This document shows, one piece after another, positions 1-8,752 of a DNA stretch of 64,000 nt. Positions within the stretch are counted from its first letter, which is position 1. Each line of letters begins with the position of its first letter. The position numbers and the translations under genes were made by a program. The stretch is from the NCBI RefSeq assembly GCF_036924745.1, contig NZ_JAZHSD010000001.1, positions 2,108,001-2,172,000 on the forward strand, in the 5' to 3' direction. Under the pieces are notes generated by a model. That model was not told the origin of the DNA. It saw only the letters and a program-made list of their open reading frames with translations, and made no database searches. The DNA is from Bradyrhizobium sp. AZCC 1693. Its GTDB lineage: Bacteria; Pseudomonadota; Alphaproteobacteria; Rhizobiales; Xanthobacteraceae.

Positions 1-1649
1 GCGCGGCAGAACCTGACGAAGACCGGATGAGCATAGACCGGAAGCCGGCGCGCCAGATGTTCCGCGAAGATCCTGAAATCGAACCCCTGGTCCACGACCA
101 AAGCCACCATGCCTGCGCGGCCGTCGGCGCCGGGAACGGCGATCCCGTAGGTCGAGGCATCGAGAACGCCGGGGCAGCAGTCCCTGATCGCGTCGTTCAC
201 CTCGCTGGTCGCGACGTTCTCACCCTTCCAGCGGAACGTGTCGCCGACCCGGTCGACGAAATGGAAGTAGCCTTGTTCGTCGCACAGCATGAGATCGCCC
301 GTGCGGAACCAGGCATCTCCTTCGGCAAAGACGTCGCGCAGCACCTTCTTCTCGGTCTCGACCGGGTCGGTGTAACCCTCGAAGGGGCTGCCGGCGCGAT
401 CGGCGGCGCCGATGCGCCCGACCGCCTCGCCTACCTCACCGTGGGCGCAGGCGATGCAGAGTCCGTCCTCGCCGCGGACCGGGCTGCCGCTGTCGGCATC
501 GAGCTTCACGATCGAGGCGGGAAAGCGATGCGCCAGCAGCGGCGGGATCCGGCCGATCGCGCCGGGTTTTCCTTCGACGTTGAACAGCGAAAAATTGCCG
601 TCCGTCGCGGCGTAGAATTCGAGGATATGAGGAATCGCGAACCGCTCGGCAAATGCCTCCCAAATGTCGCCGCGCAATCCGTTGCCGACGGCCAGCCGCA
701 GCCTGTGTCCTGCTTCCAGCGCGGACGGCGACGCCTTCAGCAGGTAGCGGCAGAGCTCGCCGATATATTGGAAGACGGTGCAGTCGAAATGCACGATGTC
801 GTTCCAGAAGGTCGTCGCGGAGAATTTCTCCGCGATCACGACCGAACCGCCCGCGCGAAGCATGCTGCAGGGCGCGACGACACCGCCCACTGAATGATGG
901 AGTGGCAGACAATCGTAAAGACGATCGTCCACGGAAGCGTCCGCGAGCCCGGCAAACCATCCACCCCAGCTGAGAATGCGGCGATGACTGACGTTCGCCG
1001 CCTTCGGCAACCCCGTGGTGCCCGAGGTGTAGATGAGGAGCGCGCGTCCGTCGATCGTGACGCGGCCGCGTTCCGCGGAGGACAGCGGGCGGGTGTCCGC
1101 GGCCGCGAGCGCCGCATCCAGATCGGCGTCTGCGCCGCAGGCGCCGAGGCTCCAGGTTGGTGGTACGCGTTCCAGATGCGGACGTGCGGTCTCGAACGCA
1201 TCCACGCACTCGGCGGCAAGGATAATATGATCGGCTCGTGCGACGTCAATGCAGTGGGCGAGCGACCGTCCGACCAGCCTGGTATTGATCAGCGCCACCG
1301 TGCCCCCGACCCTGGTGATGCCGAGCCAGCAGGCGAGATAGTCCGGCCGATTCGGCATCAGAAGGCAGACGGTGCAGCCGGTACCGATGCCCAGGCCCAG
1401 TGCCCAACGCGCATATCGGTTAACCCGCGCGGCGAGTTCCCCGTAGGTGAAGGATTGGCCATCCGAGAGCAAAGCGGGGCGCCCGGATTGCCGCTGTGCC
1501 CAGTCTTCCACGACGTCCGCGAACAGTCGATGCGGTTCGGCCTCAATCTGCGAAGTCAGTTCGATGGCCTTCAGCCATGTCTTGGCGACGGAGAGCCTGC
1601 GCCGCGGAGCGCCACTTTCAGTCGCCCGCTGGATCACCCCTGCTTCCAT
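1..1649 (-). CDS. FATP/very-long-chain-type acyl-CoA synthetase (partial, 3' end off window)
   Basis: AMP-forming acyl-CoA synthetase of the ANL superfamily, closest in style to the fatty acid transport/very-long-chain synthetases. It would activate a carboxylic acid as acyl-AMP and transfer it to CoA or a carrier protein. The P-loop-like motif YTSGTTGLPK is encoded near 1010-1035. It is followed by the EFYAATDGN, FRTGDL and DRVGDTFRWKGENVAT segments typical of the FATP branch. The ATG at 1649 is the first usable start after an in-frame stop at 1707-1709, and the reading frame stays open to base 1, so the C-terminus is missing. It lies 57 bp downstream of a carrier protein on the same strand, probably as an operon, so it may load or release that carrier's cargo. 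The substrate cannot be read from sequence. Confidence 0.85.
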   Translation of the reverse strand, partial: MEAGVIQRATESGAPRRRLSVAKTWLKAIELTSQIEAEPHRLFADVVEDWAQRQSGRPALLSDGQSFTYGELAARVNRYARWALGLGIGTGCTVCLLMPNRPDYLACWLGITRVGGTVALINTRLVGRSLAHCIDVARADHIILAAECVDAFETARPHLERVPPTWSLGACGADADLDAALAAADTRPLSSAERGRVTIDGRALLIYTSGTTGLPKAANVSHRRILSWGGWFAGLADASVDDRLYDCLPLHHSVGGVVAPCSMLRAGGSVVIAEKFSATTFWNDIVHFDCTVFQYIGELCRYLLKASPSALEAGHRLRLAVGNGLRGDIWEAFAERFAIPHILEFYAATDGNFSLFNVEGKPGAIGRIPPLLAHRFPASIVKLDADSGSPVRGEDGLCIACAHGEVGEAVGRIGAADRAGSPFEGYTDPVETEKKVLRDVFAEGDAWFRTGDLMLCDEQGYFHFVDRVGDTFRWKGENVATSEVNDAIRDCCPGVLDASTYGIAVPGADGRAGMVALVVDQGFDFRIFAEHLARRLPVYAHPVFVRFCR

Positions 1650-1706
1650 GACTTGACCATGCAGATGAGTTTGATCGATGTCCGAGCGGACACCGCCCGA
1701 GGCGAT

Positions 1707-1976
1707 TCATCCCGCTCCGGATCCGAGCTGATTGAGGATCATCAGCTCCAGCGTTTTCACCGATTGGAAATTCTCGGGTGTAATCTCGGGTTGAGGAAGG
1801 GTGAGATCGAACTCGGCTTCGACCTTGAGCATCAGCGCGACCATATCCATCGAGTCCAGCCCCATATCTACCAGGCGCGACTCCGGGTGGACATCGGCGG
1901 TGATCGCGTTCTGCTTGAGGACGCTCCTGACGACGACAAGAACGCGGTCCTGAACGCTGGCGTTAATGTATTGCAT
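1707..1976 (-). CDS. Free-standing acyl/aminoacyl carrier protein
   Basis: An 89-residue carrier protein. The phosphopantetheine attachment motif GLDSMDMV places the modified serine at residue 42, followed by the usual amphipathic helix (LKVEAEFDLTL). The ATG at 1976 follows a purine-rich GGTGGGATTGAG stretch; longer in-frame forms up to 2039 look less likely. It is divergent from the flavoprotein/amino acid:carrier ligase pair and upstream of an acyl-CoA synthetase. In the described amino acid:carrier protein ligase systems the cognate carrier gene sits next to the ligase, so this protein is the expected acceptor. It does not have to be the fatty-acid-synthesis ACP, which normally lies beside fabD/fabG/fabF; none of those is here. 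Confidence 0.9.
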   Translation of the reverse strand: MQYINASVQDRVLVVVRSVLKQNAITADVHPESRLVDMGLDSMDMVALMLKVEAEFDLTLPQPEITPENFQSVKTLELMILNQLGSGAG

Positions 1977-2218
1977 CTCAATCCCACCCATCGCTTGACA
2001 TGGCACGATCGTCATTGATGCGAAGATACCCGACTGCAACTTGGGTCGACAGTTCTACTTCGGAGGTACCTCGCCCGGAAGCGCATTGCTCATCGATATC
2101 CACCTTTGCGCTGCCGACTCCGCGGGCGCGGTCGGTTAGATTGCCGCCCTCAAATTGCGCAGAATTCATTGCGACGCGGTGCGGGTCGTCTGACCATTAG
2201 ATGGGGAGGCTTTGGGCC

Positions 2219-3445
2219 ATGAACATTCAGGAAGTCCAGTTCCGCAACTTCGCCCCGGAAACCAGCCGAGCACAATTCAGTTCGGAGCGCCCCTCGTTCC
2301 AGCAGCGGGCGGCCGCTGTTGCAGAGGCGGCGGCGGCGGAGGTCGAAGCGGTGGACCGCGAGGCGCGCTTCCCGCGGAAGGCCATCGACGCAGCGCGCAA
2401 GCAGAGGCTTCTGGGCACCCAGATCCCGATCGAATTCGGCGGCGACGGCGCATCGATATCCGAGGTGACCGACATGTGTTACACGCTCGGCCGCGCCTGC
2501 GCATCGGCCGGGATGATCTTCGCGATGCACCAGACCAAGGTCGCATGTCTTGTCCGCCACGGCGGGGGCAGCACCTGGCACGAAAAGCTGATGCGCCGCG
2601 TAGCGACCGAACAGCTGCTGCTGGCGTCGTCGACCACGGAAGGCCAGAACGGCGGCAACATCCGCTTCAGCTCGGCGGCGGTGGAGCACGCCGGCACCGA
2701 GATCTCGCTGCAGCGCGACGCGACGGTGATTTCCTATGGCGCCGAGGCAGACGGCATCGTCACCATCGCCCGCCGCGCGGACGAGGCTGCCGGATCCGAT
2801 CAGGTGATGCTGGCCATCACCCGGGACGACTATACGCTGGAGCCCACTGTCGCATGGGAAACGCTCGGCATGCGCGGAACCTGCAGCGCCGGCTTCAAGC
2901 TGAACTTCAAGGGCACCGCGGAACAGATATTCCCCGTGCCTTACGACAAGATCCATGCGCAGACGATGACGCCGGTAGCCCACCTGTGCTGGTCGTCAGT
3001 CTGGGCGGGAATTGCGGCCGCCGCGGTGGACCGCGCGCAGCTATTCATCCGCAAGGCCGCTCGCGGATCCGGCGGCAACATGCCTCCCGCCGCGTCACAT
3101 TTTACCGCCGCCAGGATGACGCTGACGAAACTGCGCGCCATCATCACAGCGAATCTCGAGTCCTATGCAGCGCGTGAACAGGACGAGCGCGCGCTGTCGT
3201 CCATCGACTTTCAATCCTCGATCAACCTTCTCAAGGTGGAGGCCTCCGAGCTCGCCGTCGCGGCCGTGCTGCACGCAATGCGCGCCTGCGGCCTGTCCGG
3301 CTACCGCAACGACACCGACGTCAGCGTTGGCCGCCACCTCCGCGATGTGCTTTCAGCTCCAATCATGATCAACAACGACCGCATCCTCGCCAGCATGGGT
3401 AGCGCCACGCTGATGAGCGCCGTCCCGGTGTCGCTGCGCGATTAA
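2219..3445 (+). CDS. Acyl-CoA-dehydrogenase-like flavoprotein, atypical active site
   Basis: A 408-residue protein of the acyl-CoA dehydrogenase fold: helical N-terminus, middle beta domain (EGQNGGNIRFSS, LGMRGTCSAGF) and C-terminal helical bundle. The start at 2219 is chosen because GGAGG lies 9 nt upstream. Family members oxidise the alpha-beta bond of a thioester with FAD. Some relatives (the PltE/RedW type) oxidise prolyl-S-carrier proteins instead of acyl-CoA. Here the C-terminal region normally containing GYxxdyP...IYEGT reads GYRNDTDVSV...IMINND, so the usual EGT catalytic motif is absent. It is 28 bp upstream of the amino acid:carrier protein ligase, so an aminoacyl-S-carrier substrate is a reasonable inference. 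Loss of dehydrogenase activity in favour of another flavin reaction is also possible. Confidence 0.82.
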   Translation: MNIQEVQFRNFAPETSRAQFSSERPSFQQRAAAVAEAAAAEVEAVDREARFPRKAIDAARKQRLLGTQIPIEFGGDGASISEVTDMCYTLGRACASAGMIFAMHQTKVACLVRHGGGSTWHEKLMRRVATEQLLLASSTTEGQNGGNIRFSSAAVEHAGTEISLQRDATVISYGAEADGIVTIARRADEAAGSDQVMLAITRDDYTLEPTVAWETLGMRGTCSAGFKLNFKGTAEQIFPVPYDKIHAQTMTPVAHLCWSSVWAGIAAAAVDRAQLFIRKAARGSGGNMPPAASHFTAARMTLTKLRAIITANLESYAAREQDERALSSIDFQSSINLLKVEASELAVAAVLHAMRACGLSGYRNDTDVSVGRHLRDVLSAPIMINNDRILASMGSATLMSAVPVSLRD

Positions 3446-3473
3446 TTTTCTCCTCAAAGGAACGGGGCTCGAT

Positions 3474-4418
3474 ATGAACGTGGCCATGTTTGCCGCCGCA
3501 CCGGTGGAACCCGCCGATCCGCTGGACCATCTCGCCGATGTGCTGTTCCACAGAATGGGCTCTCCCGGGGTCTATGGCCGCACCGCGCTCTATGAAGACG
3601 TCGTGGAGCGACTTGCGGCGCTGATCACGCGGCATCGCGAGCCGGATGCCGAGGTGATGCGCTTCCCTCCCGTTATGAACCGCGGACAGCTCGAGCGGTC
3701 GGGCTATCTGAAGAGCTTCCCGAACCTGCTCGGCTGCGTTTGCGGCCTGCACGGCACGGAAAGCGAAATCGACGGAGCGGTCGACCGCTTCGATGCCGGG
3801 GGCGACTGGACCGCGGCGCTGTCGCCTGCCGACCTCGTGCTGTCGCCGGCCGCCTGCTATCCTGTCTATCCGATCGCGGCGAGCCGCGGTCCGGTGCCGG
3901 CGGGTGGCTGGCTTTTCGACGTGGCCGCCGATTGCTTCCGTCGCGAGCCCTCGCGCCATCTCGACCGGCTGCAGTCCTTCAGGATGCGCGAATACGTCTG
4001 CATCGGCAGCCCCGACCACGTCTCGCAGTTCCGGGAGCGTTGGATGACGCTTGCGCAGGGAATCGCCAGCGATCTTGGGCTGACCTTCAGGATCGACTAC
4101 GCCAGCGATCCATTCTTCGGCCGGGTCGGACGGATGAAGGCAGTGAGCCAGCAACAGCAGGCGCTGAAGTTCGAACTTCTGGTGCCTCTGCGCTCGGAGG
4201 AGCAACCGACCGCCTGCATGAGCTTCAATTACCACCGCGATCATTTCGGCACCACCTGGGGCATCGCGGATGCCTCGGGTGAGCCGGCCCACACCGCCTG
4301 CGTGGCCTTCGGAATGGACCGTCTTGCCGTCGCCATGTTCCACATCCACGGCAGCAACGTCGCCAGATGGCCGACCGCGGTGCGGGACCTGCTCGGCTTC
4401 CCGCGGAACGATCGCTAG
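3474..4418 (+). CDS. Amino acid:[carrier protein] ligase (atypical seryl-tRNA synthetase homologue)
   Basis: A 314-residue class II aminoacyl-tRNA-synthetase-like catalytic core with no tRNA-binding domain. This family, first described from Bradyrhizobium, adenylates a small amino acid (glycine or alanine) and transfers it to the phosphopantetheine of a small carrier protein. The expected zinc-site ligands are visible as Cys128 (SPAACYPVYP), Glu173 (FRMREYV) and Cys276 (HTACVAFGMDRLA). The last segment is also class II motif 3. The gene follows the flavoprotein by 28 bp after an AAAGGAACGGGGC ribosome-binding region, and a carrier protein lies about 1.5 kb away on the other strand. Substrate preference between Gly, Ala and others cannot be assigned here. 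Confidence in the family is high. Confidence 0.9.
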   Translation: MNVAMFAAAPVEPADPLDHLADVLFHRMGSPGVYGRTALYEDVVERLAALITRHREPDAEVMRFPPVMNRGQLERSGYLKSFPNLLGCVCGLHGTESEIDGAVDRFDAGGDWTAALSPADLVLSPAACYPVYPIAASRGPVPAGGWLFDVAADCFRREPSRHLDRLQSFRMREYVCIGSPDHVSQFRERWMTLAQGIASDLGLTFRIDYASDPFFGRVGRMKAVSQQQQALKFELLVPLRSEEQPTACMSFNYHRDHFGTTWGIADASGEPAHTACVAFGMDRLAVAMFHIHGSNVARWPTAVRDLLGFPRNDR

Positions 4419-4444
4419 ACGATTTCGGCATTCGAGGAACTCCG

Positions 4445-5776
4445 ATGCTCCAACGAAATCCCGAGGTAGCCCGCGACCGAAGAGCTGAAGGGCCAACCTC
4501 GATGAAACGAGAGACCCTCGCCGTCCACGGCGGCTTCGTGGACGATCCGACCACCAAGGCCGTTGCTGTGCCGATCTACCAGACAGCCTCGTACGCCTTC
4601 GACAGCGCCGACCACGGAGCAGCACTCTTCAACCTCGAAGTGGATGGCTTCCGCTACACAAGGATCGGCAATCCGACCAACGCGGTGCTGGAGAAGCGCG
4701 TTGCCGCCATGGAAGGAGGCATCGAGGCGCTCAGCGTGGCGTGCGGCCAGGCCGCGGTGAACTATGCGGTGACCAACATCGCGGAGATGGGCACCAACAT
4801 CATCTCGGTCCCGCAACTCTACGGCACCACGCATACGCTGTTCGCGCATATCCTGCCGCGGCAGGGCATCACGGTCCGGTTCTCGGAAGACGACCGTCCA
4901 GCGAGCATGGAAAGATTGATCGACGACGACACGCGGGCGGTGTTTTGCGAAAGCGTTGGAAATCCGGCCGGAAACGTCTGCGACATCGAAGCGATGGCCG
5001 AGGTCGCCCACAGGCACGGCGTGCCGCTGATCGTCGACAACACGGTGGCTACCCCGATCCTGCTAAGACCGATCGAATACGGCGCTGATGTCGTGGTGGA
5101 GTCGCTGACCAAGTTCATGGGCGGGCACGGCACCACGCTCGGCGGAATCATCGTCGACGGCGGCAACTTCCCGTGGGCGGAGCATGGCCGGCGCTTTGCG
5201 ATGATGAACGAGCCGGAGAAATCGTACCACGGCCTGGTGTTCACCGAACGCTACGGGGCGGCCGCCTACATCGCGCGTTGCCGCGCCGTCTCCATGAGGA
5301 ATACCGGCTCCATCCTGGCGCCGATGAACGCCTTCCTGTTGCTCCAGGGCATCGAGACCGTCGCGTTGCGGATCGAACGCCACGTCGAGAATGCCGAGGC
5401 GGTCGCGCGGTTTCTGCGCAACGACCGCCGCGTCGGATGGGTGAACTACGCGGGCTTCCAGGACAGCCCCTATCACGCGCTGACGCAGAAATATCTGGGC
5501 GGCCGGGCCTGTTCGTTGCTGACCTTTGGCGTGGCTGGAGGGTTCGAGGCCGGCAAGCGGTTCTACGACGCGCTCAAACTGTTCAAGCGGCTGGTCAACA
5601 TTGGCGACGCGAAATCGCTCGCCTGCCATCCGGCATCGACCACGCACCGGCAAATGTCGCCCGAAGAGCAGAAAAAGGCCGGCGTGCGGCCCGAGATGAT
5701 CAGGCTGAGCGTAGGAATCGAGCACGTCGACGACATCATCACCGACCTCGATCAGGCGCTCCATGCCGCGGATTGA
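4445..5776 (+). CDS. metY: O-acetylhomoserine sulfhydrylase-like PLP enzyme (Cys/Met metabolism family)
   Basis: A 443-residue fold-type I PLP enzyme of the Cys/Met metabolism family. The PLP lysine is Lys223 in SLTKFMGGHGTT. The N-terminal YTRIGNPTNAVLE and the GVRPEMIRLSVGIEHVDD C-terminus are characteristic of O-acetylhomoserine sulfhydrylases, which replace the activated hydroxyl of O-acylhomoserine with sulfide or a thiol. The start at 4445 has GAGGA 6 nt upstream; ATG at 4502 is an alternative closer to the usual family start. It lies 26 bp after the amino acid:carrier protein ligase and directly before a homoserine acyltransferase. Together these two could make homocysteine or an S-substituted homocysteine. 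Whether this is housekeeping methionine synthesis or a dedicated pathway step is open. Confidence 0.85.
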   Translation: MLQRNPEVARDRRAEGPTSMKRETLAVHGGFVDDPTTKAVAVPIYQTASYAFDSADHGAALFNLEVDGFRYTRIGNPTNAVLEKRVAAMEGGIEALSVACGQAAVNYAVTNIAEMGTNIISVPQLYGTTHTLFAHILPRQGITVRFSEDDRPASMERLIDDDTRAVFCESVGNPAGNVCDIEAMAEVAHRHGVPLIVDNTVATPILLRPIEYGADVVVESLTKFMGGHGTTLGGIIVDGGNFPWAEHGRRFAMMNEPEKSYHGLVFTERYGAAAYIARCRAVSMRNTGSILAPMNAFLLLQGIETVALRIERHVENAEAVARFLRNDRRVGWVNYAGFQDSPYHALTQKYLGGRACSLLTFGVAGGFEAGKRFYDALKLFKRLVNIGDAKSLACHPASTTHRQMSPEEQKKAGVRPEMIRLSVGIEHVDDIITDLDQALHAAD

Positions 5777-5802
5777 ATCCACACAGCCATGAAGGCATTC
5801 CG

Positions 5803-6897
5803 ATGCCTGTCCTAGTCGACATAGACTCTTACGACCACCACCTCTTCTCGAGAGCGCCGAGCGGAAGCGCCGCCGCAAAGGCGTCACTGGAAAACCGGGC
5901 GGAGTGTCTCGATATCGGGCTGATCAACAACATGCCCGATGCCGCCTTGATGTCCACCGAGCGCCAGTTGTTTGACCTCCTTGGCGCGGCGGCCGAAAGG
6001 CTGGTCGTCAGGCTGCACTTCTACACGATGGAGAGCACGCCCCGTTCGGAATGGGGGCGCGATTACGTGCGTCGATACTACCGCAACTCCGACGATCTGG
6101 TGCTCGGCAGCCTGGACGGAATAATCGTGACCGGCGCCGAACCGAAGGCTGCCCGCCTGACGGAAGAGCCATACTGGACCGCCCTCGCCCAGGTCATGGA
6201 CTGGGCCAGCGAGAATACGATCTCGTCGGTGTATTCCTGTCTCGCCGTCCACGCGGCCGTCCTGCACATGGACGGTGTGGAGCGCCACAAGCTGCCTGCC
6301 AAATGCATCGGTGTCTTCACTCAAACGAAGACGAGAGATCATCCTTTGATGCACTACGTTCCAGCGACCTTCAGAATACCGCACGCCCGGTGGAACGAGG
6401 TGCAGGAGGAAGCAATCGCGAGCTGCGGATATTCCGTTCTCACAAAGTCGGCGGAGGCTGGCGTCGATTGCTTCGTCAAGCAGCAGAAGAAGAGCCTTTT
6501 CGTCCATTTCCAGGGCCATCCAGAATACGAGACCCAGAGCCTGTTGGGCGAATACAGAAGGGACATCGGCCGGTTCCTCCGCGGAGAGAACGAAGTCTGT
6601 CCGACGATACCGAGAGGTTATTTTGGCACGAAGGCGGAAGAGATCCTGACCACCTTCCGGCGAAAAGCCCTTTCGGACAGATGTCCGGAGTTTTTCGCCG
6701 ATTTCCCGGCCGATCACCTGGCGAGGAATCTGAGAAACGTCTGGCATCTGCCGGCAAGGCGCATTTACCGCAACTGGCTGCTGTACATGGCGTCGCAGCG
6801 TGCCACGCGCTCAAGGCCGCTGGCCCTTAACGGAGGGAGCCGAACGAGGCCGGCCTCGGACCGCGGCGGATACCGCGCATTCGGGCACCATGGGTAA
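5803..6897 (+). CDS. metA: Homoserine O-acyltransferase, MetA/HTS family
   Basis: A 364-residue protein that would acylate the hydroxyl of homoserine from acetyl- or succinyl-CoA. The MetA catalytic set is present: Cys146 in VYSCLAVHA, and His239 and Glu241 in FQGHPEYE. The start at 5803 has GAAGG about 7 nt upstream. The gene follows the sulfhydrylase-like gene by 26 bp, so the product is probably used by that neighbour. The position that in MetA proteins separates succinyl users (Gly) from acetyl users (Glu) aligns by motif with Lys115 in TGAEPK, so acyl choice is not predictable. The C-terminal 25 residues are Arg/Gly-rich and may be a non-conserved extension. Confidence 0.87.
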   Translation: MPVLVDIDSYDHHLFSRAPSGSAAAKASLENRAECLDIGLINNMPDAALMSTERQLFDLLGAAAERLVVRLHFYTMESTPRSEWGRDYVRRYYRNSDDLVLGSLDGIIVTGAEPKAARLTEEPYWTALAQVMDWASENTISSVYSCLAVHAAVLHMDGVERHKLPAKCIGVFTQTKTRDHPLMHYVPATFRIPHARWNEVQEEAIASCGYSVLTKSAEAGVDCFVKQQKKSLFVHFQGHPEYETQSLLGEYRRDIGRFLRGENEVCPTIPRGYFGTKAEEILTTFRRKALSDRCPEFFADFPADHLARNLRNVWHLPARRIYRNWLLYMASQRATRSRPLALNGGSRTRPASDRGGYRAFGHHG

Positions 6898-6948
6898 CGG
6901 TAGGAAGGACAAAGAAGCGGGATCGGATCGTATGACGGAGTTCGGACC

Positions 6949-7809
6949 ATGATCCGATGCCGCGAGATAGGAAGAGCTGATCTTGCCGCCGTCTCCGATC
7001 TCCTGACGCGCGGCTTTGAGGGCCGCTCGCGCGACTACTGGATGGAGGGGCTCCGGCGCACCTCCGTGCGCGAGGTGCCCGAAGGTTTCCCGCGCTTTGG
7101 CTACTTGCTCGACCATGAGGGGACGCCCGTTGGTGTTCTGCTGCTGATCTACGCCGCCTCGGACGACGGCGGCGGGACCTGCATCCGCTGCAATGTTTCC
7201 AGCTGGTATGTCGAACCCGCCTTTCGCAACTACGCGCCGATGCTGACCAAGGTCGCGCAGCGCCACGAGCATGTCACTTATGTCAACATCAGCCCGGCGC
7301 ACTGGACCTGGCCAACCATCGAGGCCCAGGGATTCCGCGCGTATTGCCGCGGCTTGTTCTTTTCCTTTCCCGCGCTGTCGCGTTCGGCGAAGGGCATGCG
7401 CGTCGAGGTCGTGCGGCAGGACGCGCGGGCGATCGACGGCTTGTCCAAAGCCGACGTCGCGCTGCTTGCACGGCACGCGGCCTACGGCTGCCTCAGCCTG
7501 GCCTGCCGCGCGGCCGACGGCCGCGGCTTTGCCTTCGTCCTGCAACCGATGCGCAAGCGCCGGATCGCGTTGCCGGCGATGCAGCTGATCTATTGCCACG
7601 ATGTGGCCGACTATGTCGCCTGCGCCGGCGCCATCGGCCGCTTCCTGCTCCGTCGCGGCCGGATCTCGGTCGCTCTCGACGCCAATGGCCGCATGAAAGA
7701 CCTGGTCGGCATCTATCGCGAGCGGCGCGGCCGAAAATACTTCAAGGGTCCGCAGTGCCCCCGGCTTGCCGATCTGTCGGATACCGAGCTGGTGATCTAT
7801 GGACCGTAA
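6949..7809 (+). CDS. Acyltransferase-like protein of unknown substrate (GNAT-like fold)
   Basis: A 286-residue protein beginning MIRCREIGRADLAAVSDLL, the usual start of a GNAT domain, with PVGVLLLIY and the beta-bulge-like SSWYVEPAFRNY region. The second half (residues about 130-280) is a less familiar domain ending in RRGRKYFKGPQCP. Related hypothetical acyltransferases occur in rhizobial polysaccharide or secondary-metabolite loci. An upstream GGAG supports the ATG at 6949. It sits between metA and the aminotransferase with short spacers (51 and 23 bp), so it is probably co-transcribed with the metabolite cluster. An aminoacyl or acyl transfer from the carrier protein is conceivable, but nothing in the sequence proves it. 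Confidence 0.6.
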   Translation: MIRCREIGRADLAAVSDLLTRGFEGRSRDYWMEGLRRTSVREVPEGFPRFGYLLDHEGTPVGVLLLIYAASDDGGGTCIRCNVSSWYVEPAFRNYAPMLTKVAQRHEHVTYVNISPAHWTWPTIEAQGFRAYCRGLFFSFPALSRSAKGMRVEVVRQDARAIDGLSKADVALLARHAAYGCLSLACRAADGRGFAFVLQPMRKRRIALPAMQLIYCHDVADYVACAGAIGRFLLRRGRISVALDANGRMKDLVGIYRERRGRKYFKGPQCPRLADLSDTELVIYGP

Positions 7810-7832
7810 CTCAATCGCTTAGGAGGACCGTC

Positions 7833-8720
7833 ATGATTCCGAGCAGCAAGTCCGTCAGCCATTCGCGGACATGGACGTTCTTCAAAGGCCAGTGGCACGA
7901 GGGCAATGTGCCGATCATGGGGCCACGCACCCATGGGCTCTGGCTCGGCTCGACCGTGTTCGATGGTGCACGCGCGTTCGAAGGCGTTACGCCTGACCTT
8001 GACCGCCATTGCGCCCGCGTCAATCAATCCGCGCTCAAGTTCGGACTTAAGTCGATCGTCGATCTCGACACGTGGCTGGGTTTGGCGCACGAAGGCATCG
8101 CCCGCTTCCCGGCCAATACCGAGCTCTACATCCGCCCGATGTACTGGCCGCAAAACGGCGTCGGCGGCGGCGTGCTCTACGATCCGGAAACGACGGACTG
8201 GTGCCTCTGCATCTACGAAGCGCCGATCCCGAAGCCTGTCGGCAGCGCGATCACGCTGTCTCCGTTCCGCAGACCGACCGCCGAATGCGCGCCGGTCGAT
8301 GTCAAGGCCGCCTGTCTCTACCCGAACTGTTCGCGTGCCCTGATCGAGGCCGCCTCGCGCGGCTTCCAGAACTGCCTGATGCTGGACATGCTGGGCAACG
8401 TGGCGGAATTCGGCAATTCCAACGTATTCATGGCGAAAGATGGCGTCGTCTACACGCCGGCGCCGAACGGCACCTTCCTGAACGGCATCACCCGGCAACG
8501 GGTGATCGACCTCTTGCGCGGCGAAGGCGTCACCGTGATAGAGGCCACGCTGCGCTATGCCGAATTCCTCGCCGCGGACGAGATCTTTTCGACCGGCAAT
8601 TTCGCCAAGGTCGCGCCGGTGATCCGTATCGACGACCGGCAGCTCACGCCCGGCCCCTTCTATGCGCGTGCGCGGAAGCTGTATTGGGATTTCGCGCACG
8701 CGGTGAAGCTTGCGGCGTGA
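7833..8720 (+). CDS. Branched-chain-type aminotransferase
   Basis: A 295-residue fold-type IV PLP aminotransferase. The Schiff-base lysine is Lys158 (VDVKAACLYP). FGNSNVFM and NGITRQRVIDLL match the phosphate and carboxylate binding regions of the IlvE/Dat class. A strong AGGAGG lies 7 nt before the ATG at 7833. Class members transfer an amino group between glutamate and a 2-oxo acid. The genome context (sulfhydrylase, homoserine acyltransferase, ThDP enzyme) allows either a true branched-chain role or transamination of a pathway-specific oxo acid. The usual IlvE motif has a glycine-rich stretch after the lysine; here it is KAACLYPN, suggesting a subfamily outside standard IlvE. Confidence 0.86.
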   Translation: MIPSSKSVSHSRTWTFFKGQWHEGNVPIMGPRTHGLWLGSTVFDGARAFEGVTPDLDRHCARVNQSALKFGLKSIVDLDTWLGLAHEGIARFPANTELYIRPMYWPQNGVGGGVLYDPETTDWCLCIYEAPIPKPVGSAITLSPFRRPTAECAPVDVKAACLYPNCSRALIEAASRGFQNCLMLDMLGNVAEFGNSNVFMAKDGVVYTPAPNGTFLNGITRQRVIDLLRGEGVTVIEATLRYAEFLAADEIFSTGNFAKVAPVIRIDDRQLTPGPFYARARKLYWDFAHAVKLAA

Positions 8721-8752
8721 TTGTGATGACCTTCTAACCGCGATGGTGTCGC

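Noticed and set aside
27..893. Long open frame on the plus strand at the left edge
   Set aside because: It is a shadow of the acyl-CoA synthetase on the minus strand, whose motifs (YTSGTTGLPK, FRTGDL) are clear. The plus-strand product has no family features.
4445..8720. Rhizobitoxine biosynthesis (rtx) locus
   Set aside because: Rhizobitoxine loci also use a sulfhydrylase-like enzyme and an aminotransferase. Here there is no fused RtxA-like protein and no RtxC-type desaturase, and the carrier-protein ligase is not part of the rtx set.
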